Origin: Megalonaias nervosa
Lineage: Eukaryota > Mollusca > Bivalvia > Unionida > Unionidae
DNA length: 64,000 nucleotides
Reading direction: 5' to 3'
Assembly: GCA_016617855.1 (NCBI GenBank)
Contig: JAECUM010094129.1
Coordinates: 1 to 64,000 of the forward strand
Position 1 is the first letter of the stretch. Every line of letters begins with the position of its first letter. The position numbers and the translations under genes were made by a program. The notes below the pieces were generated by a model. The model worked only from the letters and a program-made list of their open reading frames with translations. It searched no databases and was not told where the DNA came from. This document shows positions 10,319-22,720 of the stretch, one piece after another.

Positions 10319-12173
10319 TTAGTTATATAATGTGACTAAAGCCAATAAGGCAATTCCTTTGCCAGAAGCATCTGAACATTCTATATTTGTTAAAAATCTT
10401 GTTGATGGTTTCATATCATCAGAAATAATCTGAGCATATATAACAAGGCGTTTATTGTTGGCTATGTCAGTACTTTCATCTGCCATTGCTGTCACAAATG
10501 AATTTTGCAGGTCACGTACAAGACTATCCTCAACAATGTTTGATAGGCTCTCCAGTGCCTCTGAACAGGTAGCAGCCAAGTCATACTGAACGGCGGAATT
10601 CTTCAAAATGCCAATGGCATCAATTTCTTTAGCTGTTAAGTAGTGTATTAAATTAAGAAGAGATTTGCATTTTAGAAAAGGGATGTCTTTTACACTCAGC
10701 CAATGTACACACTTAAGTAGCACTTTCGCTGCTATGTCTTGTTTATAAAACTTAATTAAAATCTGCCTGGTGCTGCGAACCTTCCAGAGGTCTCGGAAAC
10801 GCTTAATCACGCGTATTTGGATGGCAATTTTTTTTATCTGGGATGCAGAAAATCACTTAGGCGGGAGTCCTCCGTACACATGTAATAGGTGGGCAGCAAA
10901 ATTCAAAGACTTGCCAGTCCTGCTTCAGCCACCTGCTTAGTGAGAAAATGTATTGATCACTTAGCTGTGCTAATATTTACAATTACATAATTCAGTGGCT
11001 GAAAGACCCCTTGATGTACATGTTGTCATTGTAAGAGTACATCAAAACAACATGACGCAATAACTGGGCAGAAAGTTTAAAGACTTTGACTGGTGGCAGG
11101 GTGGAGAAATGTGCTGATATTTACAATGACAGAATTCAGTGGCTGAAAGACCCCCTGATGTACATGTTGCCATTATAAGAGTACGTCCGAAGAACATGAT
11201 GCAATTAGCTGGGTGGGAAAATATACTGATATTTACAATGATTGAATTCAGAGGCAGAAAGACCCAGAAATGTACTTGTGATCATTTATAAGAGTACATG
11301 AAGTAAACAACTTTAGGTTTTATAATTGTGTTCATTTCCGAATGTTGCAGAATAACAGTGCACATGACCTCAGAATCAAGACATGTTGAGACTTGGATGA
11401 AATGCCATTCACAAATTTGGACAGTATTTTGGAGTTAAACGGCAGACTGACAAAGATTGTAATGAGATTCAGAAGAGAGCTAAGTTGCTAGAACTGAAAG
11501 TTCAGATGGGACAGTAGCCAAGTGTAAGAAAAGTTTGTGATGCCTAGCTTAGTGCTTGCAATAAGACCTTCCATGGATTGACAAAATTCAGTCTCACTCT
11601 GATGCACAAACGAGAGCTATGTCGATATTATAAAGAATGTAAAATTAAACTCAGTAGCAATCAGTAGTTCTTCTAATTTGCATAGTTTTCTGGGAGGGGA
11701 CTGCAATTTTGCTGGTGTGACTCCTATTTTTTACCAAAATGGGAGTCCTGGACTCCTAGTTTTAAAATCCTAGCGAGACCTCTGCCTTCAATTAACAGTT
11801 TGTTTTCCGGCAACCCAGCATGCCTTCCCAGTGTACTGTTCTGAAAGTTATTGTTTTTGGCACATTTGGTCATCGAGGTTTATTTTAGCTTCTGTACATA
11901 TATGGCAAAACATAAAGGCGTCTTCACTGTCACATTCTTCACTCGACTTACCCTTTTTTGAAAAACGTTGCCAGCTCTTATGTTTTCAACCATTGCTGCG
12001 CAAAATTACGTTCTACCTTACCAGTAACCGTTACCGCATCTTTAGATGATGAAGGCTCCACTGGTTTGATAACAATACTATTATCAATGGTCAGTTGCAA
12101 AAACGCGGTCCAAATGATAATTTCGTTTGTTTGGGATCTATTTTAAGTTTTCTTTTTACCTTGGACGCCATTT
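10319..12173 (-). pseudogene. hAT-superfamily transposase-like pseudogene, split by a TIR element
   Basis: The minus strand starts near 12173 (ATG at about 12171-12173) with MASKVKRKLKIDPKQTKLSF, continues after a frameshift (KPVEPSSSKDAV, ERNFAQQWLK), then DAFMFCHICTEAK near 11905, a Cys-x2-Cys TTF-like zinc-finger segment. It is interrupted by TIR element B (10785-11784) and resumes with 155 open codons at 10319-10784 including SLSNIVEDSLVRDL and MADESTDIANNKRLVIYAQI. ADESTDI carries the first acidic catalytic residue of hAT transposases, as in ZNF862/ZMYM-like domesticated relatives (family knowledge). The central and C-terminal catalytic parts and hATC dimerisation region are missing. Stops and frameshifts make it non-functional. 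Within the inserted element's border the frame runs on by chance for 8-9 codons (VIKRFRDL), which are not part of the protein. Confidence 0.8.
10785..11784. mobile_element. Non-autonomous TIR element, copy B (hAT5-like)
   Basis: An 11-bp perfect TIR, CAGAGGTCTCG, at both ends, flanked by the 5-bp repeat CCTTC (10780-10784, 11785-11789). About 1.0 kb with no open reading frame of note. It contains internal repeats of a roughly 110-150 bp motif (ATTCAGTGGCTGAAAGACCC... ATGTTG.CATT.TA.GAGTACAT) at about 10990, 11130 and 11250. It is inserted into the hAT transposase pseudogene. Confidence 0.85.
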
Positions 12174-12511
12174 TCATTTGAACGCTGATAGTATCTTGGA
12201 ACAAAGGAATACAATTGAGGGAATAGAAATTGTTGCTTCTTTGCGTGACAAGGATGCGCATAAAATAACAGTTTCTCATGAGAACCACAGTAAAGTCACA
12301 CTTTTTTTTCCCGCCTTTCTTGTGTGTGGTGATTTATGGTTCTAACATCCTGTTGCTACAAATGATGTAACAGTTACAGGTCACATAAGGTCAGCTCCAG
12401 GCTCCACACTCAGTTGTAACCCTATGTATTATGGTAACATCAGCATTAGAAACTGATGTGTGCGTGTTTTCTCTCTTTGAGCGAGTTGTAATCTAGCCAA
12501 TGAAGCAGTTG

Positions 12512-12655
12512 GACCAAACCTTTATTTTGTGTTAATCAGCAAAACATAACATAGGGTACGTCAATTTACGTACCGGTGACGATTTTTAGACCAAAACCTT
12601 TGTTTTGTGTTAATCAGCAAAACATAACATTGGGGTGTGTCAATTTACATAACGT
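12512..12655. repeat. Two-copy tandem repeat, about 78 bp
   Basis: The block with GTGTTAATCAGCAAAACATA followed by GTCAATTTAC occurs at about 12530 and 12608. Just upstream of the hAT pseudogene start, in the CpG-richer segment before the inferred promoter. Confidence 0.85.
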
Positions 12656-12659
12656 CGTC

Positions 12660-13975
12660 GGCTTTTGTGCATCAAATCGGAAAATTCTGCGTGTTTGACA
12701 CACAGGTAGATAAAACACTGATGTATTATTATTATATCCTTAGGCACAAATGAGACGTGCCTTCATAATTATGTGGGAAGAACAGTCTTGTTGGGTGCCG
12801 GTTAGAGAATCAAAATGATGGATATGCAAGAACACAAAAAAAAGTTTTTTGACGTCATGTGAAAACGGATACGTGAATGCACAGTATTCATAAACATTTC
12901 TAGTGGTGTAGTGCTAAATAAAGTGAGACAGCACACAATAAATAAGTGAGGGAATGAAATAAAGAAGTGTGAACGCACAGTACTCAGATGGGGAAACGAT
13001 TTCAAGTGCAAACACGTAAAGGAATGTGCAAAAATGCAAGGGAACTCTGTTCCCACAGCACCACACTCCTGGATATTTTACAATTAAAAGGTTTTGATAT
13101 TTATGTATTTATTTTTATCAGTATACATAGCAGTAGTAATTTATAATGCATACAGAAATGGGACTTTTTGGACTGGCCCTTTTAAGCATTAGTCCGTTTT
13201 GGCCATGGTCCTTTTTCATAGATGTCTGTTTTCACCCTGGACCATCTGAGATGAGCACAAGTCTGGCCTGATGAGACAAAATTTTAAAAAAAGCAAAAAA
13301 TGTTTACCTTGTCCAGTTCACAGCTTTTCATGCGTCTTACTTCCATTATATTAAAATGACAAAAGATTAATAAAAAGCGTCATGTATATAGAATGTGAGT
13401 GCACTGAAAAATCCAAAGCAAAATGTGAAACTTCAATTCTAGATTAACAAGCCTCCTTTCCAATTTTTATCCAAGGGGACATACAGGGTTTGAAATGCAC
13501 AAAAACCTTTCCAAATGTAGTATTTTGATGACTCTGACCCATTTTAATACAAAATTTGAATCAGGTACTTGTGCACTGAAACTGTATACTTATATTTACA
13601 ACGTGTGATAATAAGCAGGAATCCTGCCACCTTCATAGTCCTTTTCTTGGAAGGCTGTATTTTTAATAAAATTGATGTATTTTCGATATCTAAATGCATG
13701 TTTGGTGGTCAAAATACTACCATCTTTTAAAAATAACTTTGTCCTTTGAACAGTCTCATGAAAGATGAAAATTTGTCATCTCGGAACTAAATTGTAGCGT
13801 TTTAGCTTTTCATCACAAGAGGCTTGATAGTACTGTAATTTTAACTGTAATCTTCGTAACCTATGTTCGAGTGCGAAAATAAATAGTGCCCTGATTTTTG
13901 CTACGGTACGCGTGTCATTCGACGATTCGACCACTTTTTCAATTTTATGTCCAGTTGTCGACTTTATAATCTTAC
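12660..13975. other. Intron 2 region, nothing recognised
   Basis: No exon or repeat recognised. Plus TTATTATTATTATA (12725-12738) is a short simple repeat. CpG content is clearly higher here than at 1-11 kb. Confidence 0.4.
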
Positions 13976-14000
13976 CTTGGCTTGGCTGTCCTTTTCCTCT
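13976..14000 (-). CDS. 25-base second coding exon of the minus-strand gene
   Basis: Minus strand: acceptor with a pyrimidine-rich lead (TTTCTTTCTTTTTCATG... CTACTTCAG), 25 bases, then donor CAAG/GTAAGATT. It reads RGKGQPSQ plus a trailing G, in phase with a first exon ending in phase 0 at 14154. The longer open stretch extending into the intron (13776-14117) is probably fortuitous read-through. No family recognised. Confidence 0.45.
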
Positions 14001-14153
14001 CTGAAGTAGCATTGCACATGAAAAAGAAAGAAAACAAAGGCTGATTAGACCAAAATCTAACTGCTCCTGACTCGACAGATTCCAAAATATCTGCACACGA
14101 CCGTAACGATGTCCCATGAAAACATGTTAACTCGACCAATGGCAATGGCCTAC

Positions 14154-14174
14154 CTGATCTACACTTGCAGACAT
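14154..14174 (-). CDS. First coding exon (start codon) of the minus-strand gene
   Basis: Minus-strand ATG at 14172-14174 reads MSASVDQ and is cut by a donor CAG/GTAGGC. It lies about 200-250 bases downstream of the CpG-rich segment with CRE and E-box sites, as expected for a first coding exon. The start was chosen because it is the nearest ATG to that segment giving phase-consistent splicing with the exon at 13976-14000. A start at the MSK of the third exon (5926-5958) is an alternative. Confidence 0.4.
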
Positions 14175-14329
14175 TACACCTTTTCCACGTATTTAAGGTC
14201 CTTTAGAATGAAATATAAAGTCCTACAAAGTCAACCAAGGTGCAATAAAACAAAAGGTCGTTGTTTAGTCACAATCAGGAATGGGTTGGAGGTCGAAAAA
14301 CAACAAAAATATCCAAGTACGATCCTTCC

Positions 14330-14410
14330 TCGTCCGAAGAACAATGGCGGTGGCCCAGCATGTGCCTCGCTCCCGCGTCCAGTCACGTGACAAGTCTGCT
14401 GACGTCATCA
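14330..14410 (-). promoter_or_regulatory. Putative promoter with E-box and full CRE
   Basis: A GC/CpG-rich stretch contains TCACGTGA (14383-14390, USF/MITF-type E-box) and TGACGTCA (14400-14407, palindromic CRE) ten bases apart, close to the inferred start of the minus-strand gene. Both motifs are palindromic, so direction comes only from the exon chain; divergent plus-strand transcription is possible. Confidence 0.5.
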
Positions 14411-15370
14411 ATCCTGTTTGTACTTAACATGATCAAGGTATGAAAATTAATGTTATTAAGAACAAAATAATTTCTTTTCTCCGTGGAACCAATGCTAAAA
14501 TAATGGACTTAATATCTAAATAATAAAAACTGGAATTATGTGTTTATTACTTGAATCACATATCTCAGATTTCGTCGATAAAGTTATAACAGCGTGGAAG
14601 TCGAGCAGGTGCTTTATGACAGAGGTTCGACTCACCCAGCTAACCACAGTTCCATTTTTTTAAAAGACTATTTTTGCATAGTTTTCATAAGATGCTACCA
14701 ATCTTATACTAAAATATCAAGGAAACGTATATACAATTTTGCTTTATCTTTTGTACATTTTTTAAAATTATTATTATTTTAATCTTTTATTCGTGTGCAT
14801 CAGCGACCCAAAAGGGTAGTATGGTTTGGTTGGGCTTAAACCCGCCAAGTTATCTTCCTTAAACATAGATTTCCTTATTTGCCACTATATGACTGTAGTA
14901 GATTTTGTGATTTCGCTTGCATAGTAATAGTGTACGTTTTTGCAAATGTTCTTTATATTTTTCTTCCGCGTCGAAATGTGTCTGTAGAGTATGAAAAAGA
15001 TTTGATAATTCTTTGGACTTTTTAATATATATTTTAACAATTTTTTAAAGGATTTTATATGTGTTATTTTATATATTTTACAAAATTTTAACCTCTTTAT
15101 GTTTTCTATTTTTATCTTGTTGTACTTAAATTATACGTTTATTTGGAAAGGTTTTATCGTCTGAAATGTTTGTGCAATTCGCTAATTCGATCTTAACGTT
15201 TTGTTGGGATTACTTCGTCAATAGTGTGCTGAAATGCTATAAAACACATACATGCAAAGTTGGCCAATTTCTGTGATTTGCTGTAGCTTGCTGCGCTATG
15301 TGTACTATACAGTTTTTTCCTTTGAAAAAACAAACTTCTAAAGAGCCAACATAGTGGAAGATTATTATTT

Positions 15371-15371
<1 letters not shown>
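14411..15371. other. Intergenic, AT-rich, nothing recognised
   Basis: T-rich sequence 14640-15180. A stretch with GAGGTTCGACTC at 14620-14631 resembles a tRNA B-box, but no full tRNA or SINE could be assembled. Confidence 0.4.

Positions 15372-15415
<44 letters not shown>
15372..15415. repeat. (CT)n microsatellite
   Basis: 22 perfect CT units. Confidence 0.99.
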
Positions 15416-15419
<4 letters not shown>

Positions 15420-15949
15420 ATATAATATTTCACAAATTGACCCGTTTATTTCTCCTCGAACGCGGAAAACGATTTGAGCGCGGAGCACTCTATCACTTGT
15501 AACGTGGCTGTGCCTCGTGATTCATGATTACTGCTGCCTAGTAAATGCAACTCAAGGAATGTGTATGTAAACATGGCGATGTGAGAAGACTGATGCTTTT
15601 ATAAATTAACAGCAGCGTTTTATAAACAGCAGAGAATGATTACATGCAAAAAAATACATAGTTTTAAGATCTGAGTCTGTTCAATCATTTCTAGTGACTA
15701 CGTGTAGAGGATAACTAACTCGTGTCTTTTTTTTTCTTCACTTTTTTAACGCTGGATTTATTTACTCAGTACTGTTTGGATCAAACTTCATATGCTAGTC
15801 TGAGGAGGAACCTTTGAATTGTCGGGGTGGGGTGGGGAAAGGGCGGCTTTAAATCAGGAAAAGAATGTTTTAATGAACCAAACCCCCCACTCCGTCAAAA
15901 ATTAAATGCTGGATCTCGTAAGTAGTTGGGACGAGTATAAACAAACAAA

Positions 15950-15990
<41 letters not shown>

Positions 15991-17813
15991 AAACGGCGCT
16001 GTACATACATGTGCAATTCGATACTTGTATCAAGGACAAATTGGACATCGAATTACGTCAAATTTTTCATGCTATTTTCTGCATGAATCAATTCTGTGAA
16101 GCTCCTGATGATGATGATGATGATGATGATGATGGCGACGATGATGATGATAACAAAAACCCTTTCTTTCAGTAATAACAATGGCAACTTAATGACTATG
16201 ACTTTCCGTGTTATGCGGAATTTTCATCATGGTTGAGGATATCCGGATTGATAATCCAGGAGTATCTATTTTTTTTATATAATCGAAATTACGTCGCTAA
16301 ACTTAACCATTTCTTCCGATATCGCTTATCTAAAGGCGTTTACCTAAAATATATTTCATAATTTTTAAAATATGGCATGCAGCGGATTGAGTTACGAGGA
16401 AAATACCATGAGAGTTAGTAGGTAATAATTAGAAGTTATGAAACAATCTCTTAAAAACAATTGTAAACATCCTCGTACACCAATACCGGAACATACCTAA
16501 AGCAATTACAAATTTATGGAACACTCAAACGGTTAAAAGATATCCCCGTAAATCCTATGCAAAAAAACGTTTTTTTTTTTAAAAAAAAAAAAACAAACAA
16601 AAAAAAACAACAAAACGCTAGATACCACACACAAAAAATAATTACAGGTTAAAGATTTCTAATTGGCAGTCTAGGCCACCTGTTCATACTATAATAATAT
16701 GTACTAAGACAAAACATGTCATTTGAAGCACACATATACATATTGTGTTTATATTAAATATTGTATGTATTTTCTTGTCTACGCAGCGTATGATATATAA
16801 ATAATGCAACGCTGTGAATAACAAAGGATTTTGTTTAAACGTAAGGCCAAACAATGTTTTTAGAGATGGAATACCAAGGTTTGTTTAAATATTTTTCTCT
16901 TAGATCTTGGTAATGTTTACAAATGAAAATTCCATGATATTCATCTTATACGAAAGCAAAATTACAGTGATAAAAAAAACTACACAAACGATGTGATGTA
17001 CAAACACCATCATGTCTACCAAGCTCTATAGAAAGCTTATGACGTCAAGATCTGAATCTCGAAAGAGTTTTACAAATAGATGAACATATGGAAATCTGCT
17101 TATCAGCATTTAAAAATGTCGTATAATTTTGATACTAAACACATTTTGACAACTGCTCGATTTTATCGTACCAGTTTGACTAACACAATCATTCTCTCTT
17201 TGAGAATGCTGTTAGAAATACACTAACATTTCCACCATTTTGCGATATCCATAGAAAGCCATACCCAGAGCTAAATAATAAATCTCTCAAATGCAATGCC
17301 CATGTAACACGTCCGTGATCATCTAATGATTTAAGCAGTTTGTAGCATTCTGGAGTGTATCTGCTACTGTATTATATAATAATTTACAGTGATATTGAAC
17401 ACACCTAGAATAATATGTAACAAACAACTGTAGTATGCAACATTCTTCAAGGGCAACATAATGTCTTACATTACGCGATATTCATAGAGATTGTTTGAGT
17501 AGCGGCTTTGAACACTTTCAATACATTCTAAATACACATGTCCCCAAACTTCATAACCATAATATACTGTAGATTTTTTAACCATAGTTTTAAATATTTT
17601 AAATCCATCTACACAATTAGGGTACCCAAATTTCCTTTGGTAACGAAAGATAACCGATTATATACTATAAGCTACTGACGTAATTTTCTGCCGGAAGTGG
17701 TTGATGTGAAAGAGGCAATTGATGAAGGTGCTCGATAGATACTGAAAGATATTTTTATTATCTCGGGAATTTATTCGTCAGTTGTTTTTAAATATTCGAG
17801 ATTCAATTGAAGC
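15416..17813. other. Intergenic with short simple repeats
   Basis: (CA)n at 15952-15988, (TGA/GAT)n at 16106-16151, and an A/T homopolymer patch at 16560-16615. CpG is comparatively frequent. No gene recognised. Confidence 0.6.
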
Positions 17814-17819
17814 TTAGAC

Positions 17820-18420
17820 AAGTTTGTGCAAGGCATGAAGAGTGCCATGTGTATTGACTGGGTGATCAAACATAGATGACGGTTGAAATCGCCAAGCAAA
17901 ACATGAAAAGAGGTTCCAGAAACGTTTGAAAGAGATTGTCACAGGAGGCATGGATTTACTTCTTGAACTCGATTCAAAAGAAAATAATAAAATTTGTATC
18001 GAAAATAGACAAGCAGAGACCACAAATCGTTCATCTTAGTCTGTGTCTGACTAGACATTTGTATGCCTTCAAAGTGTTGTCAAATGTTTTGGAACACTTC
18101 GGAACAAACTGTCCACGCACAGGAACCAGAGGTATCATTCTACTACATGATAAACCGGCACAGAGATTAGCCGTGTTGACAGACTTCTTGAAGGAGCACA
18201 ACATCCAAACTATGTCACATCCTCCATACAACCCTGAGTTAGCTACAGGTAATATTTGGCTGAATTCTCTTTTGCAAAAATTTGCTGAGGAACAAATGGT
18301 TGAAAACCGCCATGCTGTTATAAGTGCAGTTCTCCTGTGTATGGCAAGGATCCTTGCTAACGAATGACAATTGTACAGATGACACAAACATACAGCCTGG
18401 TAGGGTAATTGTAAGACGGA
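17820..18420 (+). pseudogene. mariner-type (Tc1/mariner, DD34D-like) transposase remnant
   Basis: The plus strand carries EAWIYFLNSIQKK (17942 on; family motif is TGDESW-Y) and, further on, RGIILLHDKPAQRLAV...DFLKEHNIQ...HPPYNPELATGNIWL. HD(N)A, HPPYSPDLAP and the -FWL context are signature mariner motifs. The first catalytic Asp region is frame-shifted (ACAGGAGGCATGG replaces the TGDE codons). The second Asp survives in LLHDKP. The third, normally ..P(C/S)DFWL, reads GNIWL, so the triad is broken. Upstream codons in another frame (AKQNMKRGSRNV) match the region before TGDE. No TIRs found. Dead copy. Confidence 0.8.
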
Positions 18421-19908
<1,488 letters not shown>

Positions 19909-20850
19909 TGTTACGTGTAGGCTCGTACAAAAGTAACAAAAGAAAAGAGTGAAGCCAACAAGCTTTGTAAATTTAGCAAAATAATTTATTTCCCTAGAAA
20001 ACAAGGTAAAATTATGAAATACGACTTACGGTTTGTGAATCTTATCCAAAATTTAATCCTAGAATTGAACAATATAAGTCCTATCACTTAAAAGTTCTAA
20101 TTGAATCCAGGTTGGAAACTCGATGAAGTTCCAATATGGAAGGCGATGACGTCAGATGAGGTCGTTGTACTGATGGCAACAGTTCCTCGTTGAATTACAA
20201 TTAACAATGTTCCAGTTTAGAATTCCAGAATAAATTTCCACTAAATGTCTTTGTCCAAGAATTTTTATAAAGAAGAGCACTTGTATGTTTTCCAGAGAAT
20301 ATAAATTATTAAATCCAAAAAATAGAAGAAGTCTAAATCAAACTGGCATCAACAAAAAAAAAGAAAAAACCACCTTGAGCTCTAAAGGTATAGAATACTA
20401 CTGACTAAAATTCACTGAGATATGAGTATTAAACCCAACTAAAACGTCATTTCAGACCCTCGTGATGGGTCACGTGGTCACTCACTACAAGTGAATTTGC
20501 ACGTAAACTAGAATAGCCCTATCTAAGAATCAGATTCCCACGCTGGAAATGGATTTAAAAATAAAACGGTTTACAACAGAGCTAACACGTGGACTGAACG
20601 TGACCTTGGTAATAAATAATCATTTTCACATAGTGTTTACAAAATCGGAACCAAGGTCAAGAGCTAGGTCAGCTAAAAATATAATGTAGCAATCTACTAC
20701 GTTTTAATCAGGCTAAAAGAACTGAACTAAATTTACTGGGAAAAATGTCAAATCCAGTAAACTATTATCTTTACAATAAAAGGTAATGAAACAAAAATAA
20801 AAAGAAATTTAAAACTAACACACAAATAATTTAATTACATATACCTAACA
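19909..20850 (-). mobile_element. Solo LTR (942 bp) of the gypsy-type family, flanked by 4-bp duplication ATGG
   Basis: The reverse complement matches the 5' and 3' LTRs of the element at 23906-30155 along its length (GGCTTCACTCTTTTC, CTCATCTGACGTCATCGCC, TTTGACATTTTTCCC etc.). Ends are TGTTA...AACA. ATGG flanks it at 19905-19908 and 20851-20854. No internal region adjoins it, so it is the product of LTR-LTR recombination. It is more diverged from both LTRs than they are from each other. Confidence 0.93.
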
Positions 20851-21962
20851 ATGGAAATTATTTCGAGACGAAAATGATTTATCTTCCTCCAAAATAACTG
20901 ATTGGCGATTACAAGGGAACAAAGCTGACTATATTAAACTATGGTGCATTTTGAGAAATAAAGAAAATATGTGTAATACATTGCAACATTGTAAAACTAG
21001 GTTTAAAACCAAAAACGATGCACAGCAACATTGGTTTGCGATCAAAGGCAGCAAATTAGTTAAAGAGAAAGAATTGTTGAAATTAATGAAGAACTCTGGG
21101 AATACTGGGAACAGATGGAAAACACCATAAAAAAAAACGCAAAAATCTTGGTGTAGATGAACATAAACATGTGCGATGTCAAAAAGATCCATTTAGTGGC
21201 TCTGGAAAACAAGAAAATCAAATGTATTAAAACGGACCTAAGGTGGCTTACTTTGTTAGAGCTATCCAAATGGTTGAGCTATGAAGTCTAATACAACGAA
21301 GAACAACGACGATCATACATTAGACGTTTCCATCTTCATCTCTGATGCTTATATTTAATCTTTTAATTACACGCCTTTGTATTTTGTAATCGTTATTAAC
21401 ATTGTGTAAAAAAAAGTTCCCGTTGGACCATCTTCAAATGGCAAAACCTCTAGTACAACACATGAAAAAATAACCATTATAGTACGTTTAGGAGCAATCG
21501 ATATAGTGGAAGAAATATGTACATTTTTTATGTCAAAAACCTACAAACAATATTCAGATCTAATAGATGTACGTATATAGTTTCCTGGCTTTTGAATCCT
21601 GTCACTTTTTGCATGTAGTTTGTAATGTACAATGTGCAAATTTAGCTCCGTTTCAAGGATTTGAAATTTTGAACTGTCTCACACATTCAACGTCGAAGCT
21701 GTCTTCATTTAAAGTTACCCCCTCTTTGTAGACATATTAAGGTGACAAAAACCATCAACATGTAGAGCAGGCCTTGTATTATTATATCAATCATGCAGAA
21801 AAAAAATATTGTTTGTGAGTTTATCGGAAATAGTGTATTAACAGCGACAAAATCTATGTCCTGTAATGGAAGTAATAGTTTTTCATTTATGCTATCAAAT
21901 TGATTGAGTAAAGAATTCGTTTTCAGGTAGACCACTGACTGTAATATATTGATTTACAATGG

Positions 21963-21964
<2 letters not shown>
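20851..21964. other. Intergenic, nothing recognised
   Basis: Only short, composition-driven open stretches. Confidence 0.4.

Positions 21965-22034
<70 letters not shown>
21965..22034. repeat. Compound (CA)n(TA)n microsatellite
   Basis: About 44 bases of CA then about 26 of TA, the same arrangement as at 19084. Confidence 0.99.
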
Positions 22035-22039
<5 letters not shown>

Positions 22040-22279
22040 TAACTCAGACAAGATTATTGTTTGTCCTTCGTTGCTATGGTTTTCATTTTATATCGTTTTC
22101 TTATTTTTTAATCTCTTTGCGTATGCTGTATTCTTTGATGATCAGAATGAACTCTTGATTCTTGATATAGCTATTACTTGGTTATCGTATCATAATGTCC
22201 ATCTGATGGCAAATATTATTATTTTTATTTTCTTAAACTCTGTTTACGAATTATCTTATCAATGAAAGTCTTTGAAAGA

Positions 22280-22720
22280 GTTCCCATTACTAATGTGCTA
22301 AAAAGAACGGTAAATGCTAGTGGAAACAGTACCCATTACTAATGTGCTAAGAAGAACAGTAAAGGCTAGTTGAAACAGTTCCCATTACTAATGTGCTAAA
22401 AGGAACTTTCAAGGCTAGTTGAAACAGTTCCCATTACTAATGTGCTAAAAAGAATGGTAAAGGCTAGTTGAAACAGTTCCCATTACTAATGTGCTAAAAA
22501 GAACGGTAAAGGTTAGCTGAAACAGTTCACATTACTAATGTGCTAAAAGGAACTTTCAAGGCTAGTTGAAACAGTTCCCATTACTAATGTGCTAATAAGA
22601 ACGGTAAAGGCTAGTTGAAACAGTTCCCATTACTAATGTGCTAAAAAGAACGGTAATGGCTAGTTCAAACAGTTCCCATTTACTAATGTGCTAAAAAGAA
22701 CGGTAATGGCTAATTTAAGA
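22280..22720. repeat. 49-bp minisatellite, 9 copies
   Basis: Units start at 22280 and every 49 bases thereafter (GTTCCCATTACTAATGTGCT...). Copies 3 and 6 share the variant AAGGAACTTTCAAGGC, so a 147-bp higher-order duplication of three units is visible. The last unit has a 1-base insertion. Confidence 0.97.

Noticed and set aside
13776..14117. 113-codon minus-strand open frame as a single-exon gene
   Set aside because: Only the piece 13976-14000 has splice signals in phase with neighbours; the remainder has no recognisable motif and is better read as intron.
14109..14390. 93-codon plus-strand open frame
   Set aside because: Lies antisense over the inferred promoter and first exon; no motif, no splice support.
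14618..14634. tRNA gene near GAGGTTCGACTC
   Set aside because: Only a B-box-like string; no A-box at correct spacing and no cloverleaf.
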